Shown: positions 9,684 through 19,026, counted from the first letter of the stretch. The stretch: 64,000 nt of DNA from Paucilactobacillus suebicus DSM 5007 = KCTC 3549 (GCF_001434475.1 NZ_AZGF01000004.1:62001-126000); one strand, 5' to 3'. The notes: a model not told the origin generated them from the sequence alone. Numbers and translations are program-made.

Positions 9684-11079
9684 TGTTAAAGACATTATTC
9701 AGGATAAAGATTATGAATTTGGATTTCATGACGACATCGACTACGCATTCCAAACCGGCAAAGGAATTAACGAGGATATTATTCGTCAAATTTCCGCCGA
9801 AAAGGAAGAACCTCAGTGGATGCTTGATTTCCGTTTGAAATCATACCAGGCGTTTTTAAAGATGCCTGAACCAGCCTGGGGTCCGGATCTGACTAAGTTG
9901 GATTTGGACAATATGACCTTCTATCAAAAGGCCACCGATAAGCAGTACCGTGACTGGGATGATGTTCCTCAGGAAATTAAAACAACATTTGACAAGTTAG
10001 GTGTGCCAGAAGCTGAACGAAAGTATTTGGCTGGTTCTTCAGCTCAATATGAGTCTGAAGTTGTCTATCACAACATGGAAGAGTCTTTTGAAAAATTAGG
10101 GATTATCTTTACTGATACTGATACTGCTTTGAAGAAGTACCCCGAGTTATTCCGTAAGTGGTTTGGTAAGCTCGTTAAACCGACGAATAACAAGTATGCA
10201 GCGCTGAACTCTGCAGTTTGGTCTGGTGGTACTTTCATTTACGTGCCGAAGGGCGTGAAAGTGACGACGCCAATCCAGTCGTATTTCCGAATCAATGCTG
10301 AAGAGTCTGGTCAGTTTGAACGGACTTTGATCATAGTTGATGAAGGGGCTCATGTTGAATATGTTGAAGGTTGTACGGCCCCAACTTATTCAAAGGATAG
10401 TTTGCACGCAGCGGTTGTTGAAGTTAACGTCTTGCCAGATGCATATTGCCGTTACACAACCATTCAAAACTGGTCTAACAATATTTATAGTTTGGAAACC
10501 AAGCGTGCCCAAGCCTTAGATAATGCTGTCATGGAATGGGTTGATGGCAACCTTGGATCTAAAGTGACAATGAAGTACCCTTCAGTTTATTTGAATGGTG
10601 AGGGGGCCCGTGGCACAATGTTGTCGATTGCCGTTGCTGGTAAAAATATTGATTCCGACACGGGTGCCCAAATGATTCATAATGCTCCTAATACATCGTC
10701 ATCGGTTGTGTCAAAGTCGATTTCGAAGGACGGCGGTGCGGTTGATTATCGTGGTAAAATTAAGTTTGGTCGCCATTCGGATGGCTCGTTTGCTCACGTT
10801 GAATGTGATACTATAATCATGGACGATAAGTCGACAAGTGATACGATTCCATATAATGAAATTTTGAATAGTAATGTGTCCATGGAACACGAAGCTAAAG
10901 TTTCTAAAATTTCTGAAGAGGAGTTATATTATCTGATGAGTCGCGGTATTTCGGAGGCTAAGGCAACGGAAATGATTGTCATGAGTTTCGTTGAACCATT
11001 TACAAAAGAGCTGCCAATGGAGTACGCTGTTGAATTGAACAGACTAATTAGTTTCGAAATGGAAGGATCAATTGGCTAA
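9676..11079 (+). CDS. sufB: Fe-S cluster assembly scaffold protein SufB
   Basis: SufB is the scaffold subunit where the nascent cluster is held. The 467-residue protein is complete, with the family segments [22 protein letters not shown] and the C-terminal [18 protein letters not shown]. An AGAAGGAGG ribosome site lies within the end of sufU. It is the last of the five core suf genes; a DUF59 gene follows after 45 bp with its own AGGAGG, so it is probably co-transcribed. Confidence 0.97.
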   Translation: MADVKDIIQDKDYEFGFHDDIDYAFQTGKGINEDIIRQISAEKEEPQWMLDFRLKSYQAFLKMPEPAWGPDLTKLDLDNMTFYQKATDKQYRDWDDVPQEIKTTFDKLGVPEAERKYLAGSSAQYESEVVYHNMEESFEKLGIIFTDTDTALKKYPELFRKWFGKLVKPTNNKYAALNSAVWSGGTFIYVPKGVKVTTPIQSYFRINAEESGQFERTLIIVDEGAHVEYVEGCTAPTYSKDSLHAAVVEVNVLPDAYCRYTTIQNWSNNIYSLETKRAQALDNAVMEWVDGNLGSKVTMKYPSVYLNGEGARGTMLSIAVAGKNIDSDTGAQMIHNAPNTSSSVVSKSISKDGGAVDYRGKIKFGRHSDGSFAHVECDTIIMDDKSTSDTIPYNEILNSNVSMEHEAKVSKISEEELYYLMSRGISEAKATEMIVMSFVEPFTKELPMEYAVELNRLISFEMEGSIG

Positions 11080-11124
11080 TAATGTCAGCTAGTTGGTGGG
11101 CAAAAAAGCAAGGAGGACTTTCAA

Positions 11125-11439
11125 ATGAGTAACGAGACACCATTTAAGGAGCGGGCACTTGCCGCATTGGAAAATGTCATCGATCCAGAACTCGGTATTG
11201 ATATCGTGAACCTAGGATTGATCTATAACGTTGAATTAGACGAAGATAGTAACTGTGTGGTCACAATGACATTAACAATTGCAGGATGCCCATTAACAGA
11301 TTATCTAAATGACGCAATCACGGAAGAACTACAAGGTTTTGACGAGGTTAAAGAAGTAAAAATCAACTTAGTATGGGAACCGGCATGGTCAATTGAAAAA
11401 ATGTCGAGAGAGGCCCGGATGGAGTTGGGAATACACTAA
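11125..11439 (+). CDS. DUF59/MIP18 family Fe-S assembly factor (SufT-like)
   Basis: A 104-residue DUF59 protein. Family members (SufT, PaaD, YitW, CIA2) assist maturation of Fe-S proteins. The motifs are IDPELGIDIVNLGLIY, the reactive-cysteine segment MTLTIAGCPLTDYL and the C-terminal VWEPAWSIEKMS. Its place right after sufB supports a role in cluster delivery. A paralogue sits behind ilvD, 13 kb away. Palindromic element A begins 2 bp after its stop codon. The biochemical role of this family in lactobacilli is inferred, not shown. Confidence 0.88.
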   Translation: MSNETPFKERALAALENVIDPELGIDIVNLGLIYNVELDEDSNCVVTMTLTIAGCPLTDYLNDAITEELQGFDEVKEVKINLVWEPAWSIEKMSREARMELGIH

Positions 11440-11441
11440 GT

Positions 11442-11564
11442 AGAGTGCAAAAACACACGGTTAGATGCGTTTAAAATAACGGGGTTAATGATTGATCACG
11501 GGTTTTGTGATCGGTCATTAACCCCGTTATTTTATGTGCATCTGTGTGTTTTTGCACGTTTCAG
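11442..11564 (+). repeat. Palindromic element, copy A
   Basis: A 123-bp hairpin with ends AGAGTG and CACGTTTCAG. Outer arm GTGCAAAAACACAC pairs with GTGTGTTTTTGCAC; then AGATGC/GCATCT; then a 19-bp perfect inner arm (AAAATAACGG onward) and GATCAC/GTGATC around the loop. No T-tract follows, so it is not a typical intrinsic terminator. It begins 2 bp after the stop of the DUF59 gene and is followed, 7 bp on, by copy B. Confidence 0.85.
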
Positions 11565-11571
11565 AAAACCC

Positions 11572-11692
11572 AGAGTGCAAAAAGAAGTGAAAAAATGCGT
11601 CTAAAATAGCCGGAATTATGATTGGTCCTGAACTTGGGCCGGTCATAATCCCGGCTATTTTATGCGCATTTGCTTCTTTTTACACGTTTCAG
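11572..11692 (+). repeat. Palindromic element, copy B
   Basis: A 121-bp relative of copy A in the same orientation, with ends AGAGTG and CACGTTTCAG. It differs from A mainly by paired changes: AACGGGGTTAATGA with its complement in A corresponds to AGCCGGAATTATGA with TCATAATCCCGGCT in B. It fills the space between A and the leu leader. Confidence 0.85.
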
Positions 11693-11737
11693 AATTAAAA
11701 ATTTCTGTAAAATAACATCAGTATAAGTCACACTAAC

Positions 11738-11872
11738 TTTCTCATTTTTTAATAATGAAAACAAACACAAACAACAAAAAAATAATTGTTAAATGTGGTT
11801 ACTACGTAATCTTTGCTATATCAATGTTTTGCAAGCATAAATATTTCAAGTCCAAATACAAAAAATGAGAAA
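11738..11872. repeat. Long-range inverted repeat upstream of the leu leader
   Basis: TTTCTCATTTTTT at 11738-11750 is the exact complement of AAAAAATGAGAAA at 11860-11872, about 110 bp apart. The region between is AT-rich and should hold the leu promoter, but I see no convincing -35/-10 pair. The repeat could be a looped operator or a chance feature of AT-rich DNA. Confidence 0.35.
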
Positions 11873-11945
11873 TATTAAAAACAAGGTTGCATTCTCTCAT
11901 AATGAATGTTAAGTTAGGAATATCAAATTGAAGGAGGTTACAACC

Positions 11946-12026
11946 ATGAAACAAGCAATGATCAAAACATACATTCAAAACGCTACTTCAGCTGTAGCCT
12001 CAAATCTTCAAGCCTTATTATTATGA
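11946..12026 (+). CDS. Leucine-rich leader peptide of the leu operon
   Basis: A 26-codon reading frame, MKQAMIKTYI followed by QNATSAVASNLQALLL, starting at an ATG with AAGGAGG 8 nt upstream. It ends in three consecutive TTA leucine codons directly before TGA, with another Leu codon (CTT) four codons earlier. It lies about 130 bp before leuA and is followed at once by an attenuator. A ribosome stalling at the TTA run when charged Leu-tRNA is scarce would control the downstream fold. The peptide itself need have no other function. Confidence 0.85.
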   Translation: MKQAMIKTYIQNATSAVASNLQALLL

Positions 12027-12117
12027 CGCAGGACTCTGACAATTATATGTCGAGTCCTATTTGCGTTATGAAATGGGGCTTGACCAGCACCCCATTTCAG
12101 ATGGGGTGCTTTTTTTA
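12027..12117 (+). promoter_or_regulatory. Leucine attenuator (terminator/antiterminator)
   Basis: Three pairings are visible. Stem 1:2 joins ACGCAGGACTC (from 12026) to GAGTCCTATTTGCGT, just after the leader stop. The antiterminator pairs GAAATGGGG at 12070-12078 with CCCCATTTC at 12090-12098, nine perfect bp. The terminator pairs GCACCCCAT at 12087-12095 with ATGGGGTGC at 12101-12109, followed by seven T. Terminator and antiterminator share the CCCCAT strand and exclude each other, as in classic leader-peptide attenuation. Confidence 0.85.
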
Positions 12118-12160
12118 TTGTTAGTAAACAGAAGTTAAGGATAAGGAAAGGTGATACATT

Positions 12161-13324
12161 ATGACAAAACAAATTCAATTTTTCGATACAACATTGCGTG
12201 ATGGGGAACAAACAATTGGGGTTAATTTCAGCATTGAAGAAAAGGTAGAGATTGCTAAACAACTTGAAGCGTGGGGCGTTGATTGTATTGAAGCTGGTTT
12301 CCCCGTTGCATCTGAAGGAGACTTTGAAGCCGTGAGCGCCGTTGCTAATGCCGTCAAACATACTTGCGTAACTGGTCTTGCACGAGCACGTAAGGGAGAC
12401 ATTGATGCATGCGTGAAGGCAACTGCCAATGCTGCTCATAAGCAAATTCATGTTTTCATTGCTACTAGCCCAGTTCACCGTGATTCAAAGTTACATATGA
12501 CAAAACAACAAGTGCTCGACACAATCAAGGACACCGTTACATACGCACATCAATTTTTCGACATCGTTGAATTTTCACCAGAAGATGCCACCAGAACAGA
12601 ACACGATTACCTTTGCGAAGCAATTCAAACGGCTATTGATGCTGGTGCAACAGTTATTAATATTCCAGATACGGTTGGCTACACCAATCCAGAAGAGTTT
12701 GCTGAATTATTCCAGTACATGCAAAAACATATTCCATCATTTGACGATGTAACGTTCTCCGTTCACTGTCATGATGATCTGGGAATGGCCGTTGCAAACA
12801 GTCTGGCTTCGATTAAAAACGGGGCAACCAGAATTGAAGGTACCATCAATGGTATTGGTGAACGTGCCGGTAATGCAGCACTAGAAGAAGTTGCAGATGC
12901 TCTTTATGTTCGCAAGAATTACTACGATGCAACTGACAATATCAACTTGGCAGAAACCAAAGAAACCAGTGACATGATTAGTGATTACGCTAAGATGCCA
13001 GTGCCACATAACAAGGCCGTGGTTGGCGCAAACGCCTTTGCTCATGAATCAGGGATTCATCAAGATGGCATGTTGAAGAACCCTAACACATATGAAATTA
13101 TTACCCCCGAAACTGTGGGTGCACATAAGACGACATTGCCACTGGGCAAACTTTCCGGTTCGCATGCTGTCATGACTAAACTCAACAAGATGGGCTTCGA
13201 TGTTGATCGAGATGACATGAAAAAGATCTTCCCAATCTTTAAGAATAAAGCTGATCATACAGCCATTGTTGGTGAAGATGATCTTCGCAATATTATGAAA
13301 CAAGTCAAAGAGGTGGTTGCATAA
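12161..13324 (+). CDS. leuA: 2-isopropylmalate synthase, form without regulatory domain
   Basis: Condenses 2-oxoisovalerate and acetyl-CoA, the committed step to leucine. The TIM-barrel catalytic domain is complete: [10 protein letters not shown] at the N-terminus, metal ligands in VHCHDDLG, and [10 protein letters not shown]. At 387 residues it lacks the roughly 120-residue C-terminal leucine-binding domain of usual LeuA proteins (about 510-520 residues); the frame ends at a clean stop that overlaps the leuB start by 1 bp, with no sign of a frameshift. Leucine feedback inhibition may therefore be absent, leaving attenuation as main control. A homocitrate synthase-like role is possible by family but unlikely inside leuABCD. 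Confidence 0.93.
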   Translation: MTKQIQFFDTTLRDGEQTIGVNFSIEEKVEIAKQLEAWGVDCIEAGFPVASEGDFEAVSAVANAVKHTCVTGLARARKGDIDACVKATANAAHKQIHVFIATSPVHRDSKLHMTKQQVLDTIKDTVTYAHQFFDIVEFSPEDATRTEHDYLCEAIQTAIDAGATVINIPDTVGYTNPEEFAELFQYMQKHIPSFDDVTFSVHCHDDLGMAVANSLASIKNGATRIEGTINGIGERAGNAALEEVADALYVRKNYYDATDNINLAETKETSDMISDYAKMPVPHNKAVVGANAFAHESGIHQDGMLKNPNTYEIITPETVGAHKTTLPLGKLSGSHAVMTKLNKMGFDVDRDDMKKIFPIFKNKADHTAIVGEDDLRNIMKQVKEVVA

Positions 13325-14406
13325 TGCAAAAGAATCAAACAGCTCAGATCGCCGTATTAGCCGGCGACTACATTGGTCCCGAAATTATGGCAGCGGGTTT
13401 GGAGGTCCTTAAAGCCGTTAGTGAAGATGGTAAATTCAATTATCAAATTCATGAAGAACCATTTGGTGGTGCAGCCATTGATCAAGCAGGAGATCCATTG
13501 CCGGCGCAAACACTGGCAACCTGTCAACAAAGCGATGCAATTTTGCTAGCGGCGATTGGTGGTCCTAAATGGGATAATGCAGAGAAACGTCCAGAAGCTG
13601 GGCTGTTGCAGATTCGCAAGGAATTAAATTTATTTGCTAACATTCGTCCTACTGCAATCAGTGAAGCGATGAGACAATATTCACCAATCAAGAATGAGAA
13701 TCCGGTTGATTTTGTGATTGTTCGTGAGTTAACCAGTGGGATTTACTTTGGTACTCCACGAGAGAAAACGGCAGATTATGCATTAGATACAATGCGTTAC
13801 AGGAAAGAGGAAATTCAACGCATTACCAAGCTAGCATTTGAGATGGCGACTAAGCGTCGCAATCACGTTACTTTGGTTGATAAAGCGAACGTTCTTGCTA
13901 CCAGTAAGTTTTGGCGTGAGATTGTCGGTGAAATTGCTCAGGATTATCCACAGGTTAATTACGACACAAGTTATGTGGATGCCGCCGCGATGAAGATAAT
14001 TTCTAGTCCCGATCAATTCGATGTGATTTTAACCGAAAATCTCTTCGGCGACATTCTCAGTGATGAATCGGCTGAGATTACGGGTTCTCTTGGAACCATT
14101 CCTTCTATGAGTCAAGGCAGTAATGGACCAGCACTATATGAACCAATCCATGGCTCAGCACCAGACATCGCAGGTAAAGGGATTGCGGATCCAATTTCGA
14201 TGGTTAAATCAGTGGCTATGATGCTGGCTAACTCTTTTGACCGTCAGGACCTCGCAACTGAAATTACGAATGCAATTAATGAAGTAATTAGTCAGCAGGT
14301 CGTAACTCCTGATTTAGGTGGGCACGCAACAACAAAGGAAGTTACGGCAGCAATTATTAGTTCAATAAAAGAAAGCAGGCACAGTTATGCAACAGACAAT
14401 GTTTGA
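13324..14406 (+). CDS. leuB: 3-isopropylmalate dehydrogenase
   Basis: Oxidises and decarboxylates 3-isopropylmalate to 2-oxoisocaproate with NAD+. The 360-residue protein is full length and has the family motifs [13 protein letters not shown], the metal-binding [14 protein letters not shown] and [15 protein letters not shown]. The N-terminal motif usually written GDGIGPE reads GDYIGPE here. The start codon overlaps the leuA stop (TAATG), and the end overlaps leuC by 20 bp. Confidence 0.96.
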   Translation: MQKNQTAQIAVLAGDYIGPEIMAAGLEVLKAVSEDGKFNYQIHEEPFGGAAIDQAGDPLPAQTLATCQQSDAILLAAIGGPKWDNAEKRPEAGLLQIRKELNLFANIRPTAISEAMRQYSPIKNENPVDFVIVRELTSGIYFGTPREKTADYALDTMRYRKEEIQRITKLAFEMATKRRNHVTLVDKANVLATSKFWREIVGEIAQDYPQVNYDTSYVDAAAMKIISSPDQFDVILTENLFGDILSDESAEITGSLGTIPSMSQGSNGPALYEPIHGSAPDIAGKGIADPISMVKSVAMMLANSFDRQDLATEITNAINEVISQQVVTPDLGGHATTKEVTAAIISSIKESRHSYATDNV

Positions 14407-15760
14407 TAAACTTTGGAATCGACACGTTATATCCGGGAAACCCGGTGAGCCACAATTAATTTATGTGGATCTTCATTTACTTCATGAAGTTACTTCACCG
14501 CAGGCTTTCGAAGGACTGCGTGAGAATAATCGTCAGGTTCGTCGAACAGATAAAACATTTGCCACGATGGATCATAACGTGCCAACGAAGGATATTTTCA
14601 ACGTTCAAGATGCAATTTCCAGAAAGCAGATTGAGACACTTGCTAAGAATGCGAAAGACTTTAACATTCGTTTGGCGGGGATGGGACATGAAGATCAGGG
14701 TATTATCCACGTTGTCGGTCCTCAATTGGGATTAACACAACCTGGCATGGTGATTGTTTGCGGTGATTCACACACTGCAACTCATGGTGCTTTTGGTTCC
14801 ATTGCTTTTGGAATTGGCACGAGCGAAGTTGAACACGTTTTAGCTACGCAAACAATCTGGCAAACAAAGCCTAAAACAATGGGTATTCATGTTCATGGCA
14901 AGTTACCTCATGGTGTATACGCAAAGGATATTATCATGGGCATCATTGCTCGTGAGGGTGTGGCATTTGGAACTGGTAACGCAGTTGAAATGTACGGCGA
15001 CACTATTGAAAATATGAGCATGGAAGAACGAATGACACTTTGCAACATGGGAATTGAAGGCGGCGCCAAGATGTGTATGGTTAAGCCAGATCAAACAACA
15101 TTTGATTATGTGGCTGGTCGTAAATATGCACCAAAGAATATGGACAAAGCAATCGAAGACTGGAAACAGTATTATACCGATAGTCCAGAGGCCTTTGATC
15201 AAGTCATCGACTTTGACGTTAGTAATCTTGCACCATTCATTTCTTGGGGTACTAACCCGGGTATGTCGGTTCCTGTTGATCAAAAATTACCTGAGATCAA
15301 GAATGATGACGATCAAAAGGCATACGACTACGTGGGACTACATCCTGGAGAAGAGGCAACTGACATTCCAATTCAGTTTATCTTCTTCGGTTCATGTACA
15401 AACGGTCGCTTGTCAGATTTGAAAATTGCCGCAAGTATTTTGAAGGGTCATCATATTGCTGAAGGAATGCAAGCACTCGTTGTCCCCGGATCACGAGCTA
15501 TTAAAAAGGCCGCTGAAAAAATGGGAATTGATCAAATTTTTAAGGATGCTGGTTGCGAATGGCGTGAACCTGGTTGCTCAGCTTGTCTGGGGATGAATCC
15601 CGATCAAGTACCAGCCGGATTACATTGTGCGTCAACTTCAAACCGTAACTTTGAGGGCCGGCAAGGTGCCGGTTCAAGAACCCATCTGGCCAGTCCAGCG
15701 ATGGTTGCTTATGCGGCGATTAATGGCCACTTTGTTGATATCAGAAAGGAAGAAGCCTAA
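14387..15760 (+). CDS. leuC: 3-isopropylmalate dehydratase large subunit
   Basis: Large subunit of isopropylmalate isomerase, which holds the [4Fe-4S] cluster. The 457-residue protein carries the aconitase-family cluster motifs: [10 protein letters not shown] and [15 protein letters not shown], plus [13 protein letters not shown]. The start is the ATG at 14387, inside the end of leuB; a second in-frame ATG four codons later is an alternative. It shares one base with the leuD start (TAATG). It is a client for the suf genes upstream. Confidence 0.97.
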   Translation: MQQTMFDKLWNRHVISGKPGEPQLIYVDLHLLHEVTSPQAFEGLRENNRQVRRTDKTFATMDHNVPTKDIFNVQDAISRKQIETLAKNAKDFNIRLAGMGHEDQGIIHVVGPQLGLTQPGMVIVCGDSHTATHGAFGSIAFGIGTSEVEHVLATQTIWQTKPKTMGIHVHGKLPHGVYAKDIIMGIIAREGVAFGTGNAVEMYGDTIENMSMEERMTLCNMGIEGGAKMCMVKPDQTTFDYVAGRKYAPKNMDKAIEDWKQYYTDSPEAFDQVIDFDVSNLAPFISWGTNPGMSVPVDQKLPEIKNDDDQKAYDYVGLHPGEEATDIPIQFIFFGSCTNGRLSDLKIAASILKGHHIAEGMQALVVPGSRAIKKAAEKMGIDQIFKDAGCEWREPGCSACLGMNPDQVPAGLHCASTSNRNFEGRQGAGSRTHLASPAMVAYAAINGHFVDIRKEEA

Positions 15761-16344
15761 TGGAACCAATTACGACTGTAACAAGTACAAGTATTCCACT
15801 AATGCGTGAGAACATTGACACTGATCAAATTATTCCAAAGCAATTTTTGAAAAATATCTTAAAAGTTGGTTACGGAAAGAATCTTTTCTTTGACTGGCGC
15901 TATGTTGCACCAAATAAGCCTAATCCTGACTTTATTTTGAATAAACCAGAGCGACAAGGAGCAGAAATTCTTGTGACAGGCGATAACTTTGGTTGTGGTT
16001 CGTCTCGTGAACACGCCGTGTGGGCATTGAAAGACTGGGGTTTTAAAGTTGTTATTGCTGGTGGGTACAGCGATATCTTCTACATGAACAGTACTAAGAA
16101 TGGAGTTTTAGCAATTATTTTACCTGAAGACCAACGTAAAATTTTAGCAGCCGTTGCTCCGGACGCTGAAATTACTGTTGATTTACCAAATCAGGAAGTA
16201 CGGTACGAAGATTATACTTTTCCATTTGATATTGATCCACTGTGGAAGCACAAGTTTATTAACGGATTGGATGACATTGCCATCACAATGGGATATGAAG
16301 ATCAAATTGAGAATTATGAGGCCAATATTCCCAGCTATAACTAA
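15760..16344 (+). CDS. leuD: 3-isopropylmalate dehydratase small subunit
   Basis: Small subunit that completes the substrate pocket of LeuCD. At 194 residues it is normal length, with [13 protein letters not shown] and the swivelling-domain motif [14 protein letters not shown]. It directly overlaps leuC and is followed after 19 bp by an MFS gene in the same orientation. Confidence 0.96.
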   Translation: MEPITTVTSTSIPLMRENIDTDQIIPKQFLKNILKVGYGKNLFFDWRYVAPNKPNPDFILNKPERQGAEILVTGDNFGCGSSREHAVWALKDWGFKVVIAGGYSDIFYMNSTKNGVLAIILPEDQRKILAAVAPDAEITVDLPNQEVRYEDYTFPFDIDPLWKHKFINGLDDIAITMGYEDQIENYEANIPSYN

Positions 16345-16363
16345 TTGAGAGAAGGTACTGCTT

Positions 16364-17659
16364 ATGGAAATACAAAATGGCATAGAACTACAGAGAAGAA
16401 TTGATCGCACACATGAATCACCTTTATTTTATAAAATTTTTGCACTAGTTGCTGGTGGAATGTTTTTGGACGCAGCCGATGTCTACATGGCAAGTTCAGT
16501 TGGTAGTTCTGTCTTAAAATCAGGCTGGGCAACTTTATCGCAGGAATCGTATTTCCTATCAAGCGGATTTCTTGGGCTATTTATCGGATCACTAATTGCC
16601 GGATTCATTGGTGATCTAAAAGGTCGTCGCGTGGCTTACCAAATTAATCTGTTATTGTTTGGTGGTTTCACCTTTTTAGCTGCGTTTGCGCCAAATATGG
16701 CGATACTGACAATTTGTCGGGTAATGTCCAGCATCGGATTAGGCTCCGAAATTGTGACTGGTTACGCCATGGTGAACGAATTTGCTCCAATTCACAGTCG
16801 AGGTAAATGGTGCGCCGGAGTTTCACTGATTGCCAATTCAGGTGCACCCATCACGATGTTGTTGTGTTACGCAATTATTCCTCACTTTGGTTGGCGGGTA
16901 ATGTTCATGGGGATTGGTGTTATTGCGGCCATTCTTTGGTACTTACGTCGTGATATTCCAGAATCACCTCGCTGGTTGATGGCTCACGGGAAAAGTGATC
17001 AAGCAGAAGCGATTATTGAACAATTGGAAGTAAATGGTAGCGACAATTTTGATGAACCACAGAAAACTAAACGTGAATCTGTTCACCATTCAATCGGCAT
17101 CAGTTTGTTTGTTGCCATCGTTGCCGTTTCTGCCACGATTATTTGCCAATATACGTTTACTTCGTGGGTACCGACTCTGTTAGTTAAACGTGGTATTAAT
17201 GTTTCTGGTTCACTTGGCCTTTCAACTTTGATGATGCTTGGTGCACCGGTGGGATGTGCAATTGGTGCTTACCTAGTTGATAAAATCGGTCGTAAAAAGA
17301 CCATCGTGCCAGCGTTTATTTTGACCGCCGTTTTCGGTATTTTCTATGCACGTCAAGATACAATGGCTGGTGTGGTCGTAATTGGATTTATGCTGACTAC
17401 CTGTTTCTATGTTTTGATGGCTAGTGTTGTAGCCGTTTATGTTGCCGAACTATTTCCAACTGTTTTCAGATTTCGTGGTTCAGGGATTGCTAATGGAATT
17501 GCCAAATTATTTACAGTGGCAATGCCGATCGTTGTTGCATGGATGCTTAGGGTTACGACCACTAACATGATTTTCTGGACAATCAGTGCAATTGCGCTGT
17601 TCGCAGGGATTGTGGTTTGGTCGATGGGGGATGAAACTAATCAAAAAGATATTGGCTAA
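16364..17659 (+). CDS. MFS transporter, last gene of the leu operon
   Basis: A 431-residue major facilitator of the organic acid/sugar:proton symporter type, with about 12 membrane segments and the loop motif GDLKGRRVAY between TM2 and TM3. A second motif, DIPESPRWL, follows TM6. It lies 19 bp after leuD, with AGAAGG before the ATG, so it should be expressed with the leucine genes. The substrate is unknown; a branched-chain keto or hydroxy acid, or a leucine precursor, would fit the context but is speculation. A terminator follows. Confidence 0.8.
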   Translation: MEIQNGIELQRRIDRTHESPLFYKIFALVAGGMFLDAADVYMASSVGSSVLKSGWATLSQESYFLSSGFLGLFIGSLIAGFIGDLKGRRVAYQINLLLFGGFTFLAAFAPNMAILTICRVMSSIGLGSEIVTGYAMVNEFAPIHSRGKWCAGVSLIANSGAPITMLLCYAIIPHFGWRVMFMGIGVIAAILWYLRRDIPESPRWLMAHGKSDQAEAIIEQLEVNGSDNFDEPQKTKRESVHHSIGISLFVAIVAVSATIICQYTFTSWVPTLLVKRGINVSGSLGLSTLMMLGAPVGCAIGAYLVDKIGRKKTIVPAFILTAVFGIFYARQDTMAGVVVIGFMLTTCFYVLMASVVAVYVAELFPTVFRFRGSGIANGIAKLFTVAMPIVVAWMLRVTTTNMIFWTISAIALFAGIVVWSMGDETNQKDIG

Positions 17660-17732
17660 ATTTTCAGCGACTAACTCACTTGCGCGTTGGAAGATGATTG
17701 TTGAGTTTGTTACATATATGTAGAATTTTTAA

Positions 17733-17760
17733 GACCTCTAATTGTTAGAGGCCTTTTTTT
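17733..17760 (+). terminator. Terminator of the leu operon
   Basis: CCTCTAA and TTAGAGG form the stem around a short loop, followed by a run of seven T. About 75 bp of unremarkable sequence separates it from the MFS stop codon. Confidence 0.85.
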
Positions 17761-17782
17761 ATTTGTCGAGTAATTTTATTGT

Positions 17783-17839
17783 TTTGAAATGGGTAAAAGA
17801 AAGCAGATACTTATGATTAAATACTTTCTTGCACTTTGA
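17783..17839 (-). repeat. Palindromic element, deleted copy C'
   Basis: TTTTGAAATGGGTAAAAG, AAAGCAGATACTTATGAT and TTTCTTGCACTTTG line up with the two ends of copy C, which follows directly, but the inner palindrome is missing. It reads as an internal-deletion derivative of a tandem copy. Confidence 0.5.
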
Positions 17840-17840
17840 T

Positions 17841-17963
17841 CTGAAACGTGTCAAACAAAGCAGATGCCCATGATATAAGTAAGATAATCGCCAATCGGAA
17901 ATTCACCGATTCACGATTATCTTACTTATATCACCAGCGTCTATGCGCTTTGTTTGACACTCT
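17841..17963 (-). repeat. Palindromic element, copy C
   Basis: 123 bp running from CTGAAACGTG to CACTCT on the plus strand. The outer arms TCAAACAAAGC and GCTTTGTTTGA pair, and so do the perfect inner arms GATATAAGTAAGATAATCG and its complement, around AATCGG/CCGATT. This copy is the exception in placement: its AGAGTG end faces the 5' end of the next gene rather than a stop codon. Confidence 0.8.
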
Positions 17964-17971
17964 GATATACT
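17963..17971 (+). promoter_or_regulatory. Candidate extended -10 promoter overlapping the end of element C
   Basis: TGATATACT fits an extended -10 (TG-n-TATACT) about 31 nt before the start of the next gene. Its TG comes from the last bases of, or next to, element C. No good -35 is visible, so this is tentative. Confidence 0.3.
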
Positions 17972-18001
17972 AGTACCATAAAACAATTAGGAGACTATAT
18001 T

Positions 18002-18925
18002 ATGGATATTGATTCTATGGATCGTGATGCATTACTTGATACCTTACATAAAGCACAAAAGTTACCTGAAGATGAAAAAAAGGTGGCTGCAGTTCGTCGT
18101 CAGCGCGATGAGTTTTTAGCACCCTACTTCGAAGAAACTGAAGCAGGAAGACAGGCCAAACAAGCTCGTAAAGATGCCCTCAATAAAGACGATGTGAAGG
18201 ATTTACGTCAGCAGTTAAGAATAGCCGACGAACGGATGAAGTTGGCACAGCACCCAGTGGAGATACAAAAAAAGTTCAAGACACGTTCAATAATTGCCGT
18301 TTCAGTATTAGTTGTTTTGGGATTAATTGCGTTGATTTATGGTAAATTTTTCATCACCGGGTCGTCAACCAGTAATTTTGGTGGAACCACTAAGCGTTTA
18401 GTTACCAGCATCTATACCATGTTTTTCTTCTTGGCAATATTCTATGGCTTTTATCGTTATTTCTATTGGCGTAAGTATCGTCCACAGCTAGTTAAATATG
18501 CACAAAAGAAAAAAGATGAACTAAAACCGGTTCAGGCTAAACTAGATGATATTAAAACGGATTTGGCAGCCAACTATGACGAAGCCATTGAACCATTTGC
18601 GCAATCTTACAATAGCGATGATGCCGACTATCGGGAAATTATTTCTCAATTAAATCAGCAAGAACAAATTGTTAAAGAGGACCAAGCTGCGTTAGAGACG
18701 ATCCCAGAGAATGTTAGAAATGTTAAAGATATGAACCATTTTACGAAATCTTTGGAAGCTGGGCACGCAGAAACATGGCAACAATTGATGGAAGCTCACG
18801 ATAAGCAGGAACGACAACGTGAAGAAATCAGGAGAAAAGAAGAAGCTGCCAAGCAGGCAGAGGCTAACAAATTAAGTGCGCGTCAAAGAAACAGAAATAA
18901 TGGTCAACAACATCACAAAGGTTAG
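18002..18925 (+). CDS. Two-TM coiled-coil membrane protein of unknown function
   Basis: A 307-residue protein I do not recognise. It has a charged N-terminal region (1-95) rich in Lys, Arg and Glu, two hydrophobic segments at about 96-116 and 134-156, and a long hydrophilic C-terminal part (160-307) with heptad-like Glu/Gln/Lys stretches ending in a basic tail (RQRNRNNGQQHHKG). This predicts a membrane hairpin with both ends in the cytoplasm. The ribosome site TTAGGAGA precedes the ATG. It stands alone between element C and a strong bidirectional terminator. No function can be given. Confidence 0.75.
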   Translation: MDIDSMDRDALLDTLHKAQKLPEDEKKVAAVRRQRDEFLAPYFEETEAGRQAKQARKDALNKDDVKDLRQQLRIADERMKLAQHPVEIQKKFKTRSIIAVSVLVVLGLIALIYGKFFITGSSTSNFGGTTKRLVTSIYTMFFFLAIFYGFYRYFYWRKYRPQLVKYAQKKKDELKPVQAKLDDIKTDLAANYDEAIEPFAQSYNSDDADYREIISQLNQQEQIVKEDQAALETIPENVRNVKDMNHFTKSLEAGHAETWQQLMEAHDKQERQREEIRRKEEAAKQAEANKLSARQRNRNNGQQHHKG

Positions 18926-18930
18926 TATTA

Positions 18931-18982
18931 TTTAGACAAAAGCAACGGAATGATTTTGAGCATTCCGTTGCTTTTGTCTAAA
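18931..18982. terminator. Long bidirectional hairpin
   Basis: A perfect 22-bp stem (TTTAGACAAAAGCAACGGAATG with its complement) around an 8-nt loop, between two convergent genes. The short T run after it is weak on either strand, but length and position suggest a terminator. Confidence 0.7.
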
Positions 18983-18990
18983 TATAAATA

Positions 18991-19020
18991 AAAAAGGAGC
19001 AGATACTAATGCCTCTGCTC
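18991..19020 (-). terminator. Terminator of hom-thrB
   Basis: On the minus strand GAGCAGA and TCTGCTC pair around a 10-nt loop, followed by CTTTTTTATTTATA. It lies 6 bp after the thrB stop. Confidence 0.75.
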
Positions 19021-19026
19021 TGGATA

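Noticed and set aside
11442-11692. The palindromic elements as ordinary intrinsic terminators
   Set aside because: No T-tract follows the stems; true terminators with T runs elsewhere in the window look different and lack the conserved ends. They may still affect transcript ends.
11700-12160. T-box riboswitch before leuA
   Set aside because: No T-box sequence (TGGNACCGCG type) is present; the leader peptide and attenuator explain the region.
12008-12478. Minus-strand frame of 156 codons covering the leu attenuator and leuA start
   Set aside because: No ribosome site and no domain; the attenuator and leuA account fully for the sequence.
14903-15283. Minus-strand frame of 126 codons inside leuC
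   Set aside because: Lies fully within a well-conserved gene, without a ribosome site or recognisable domain.
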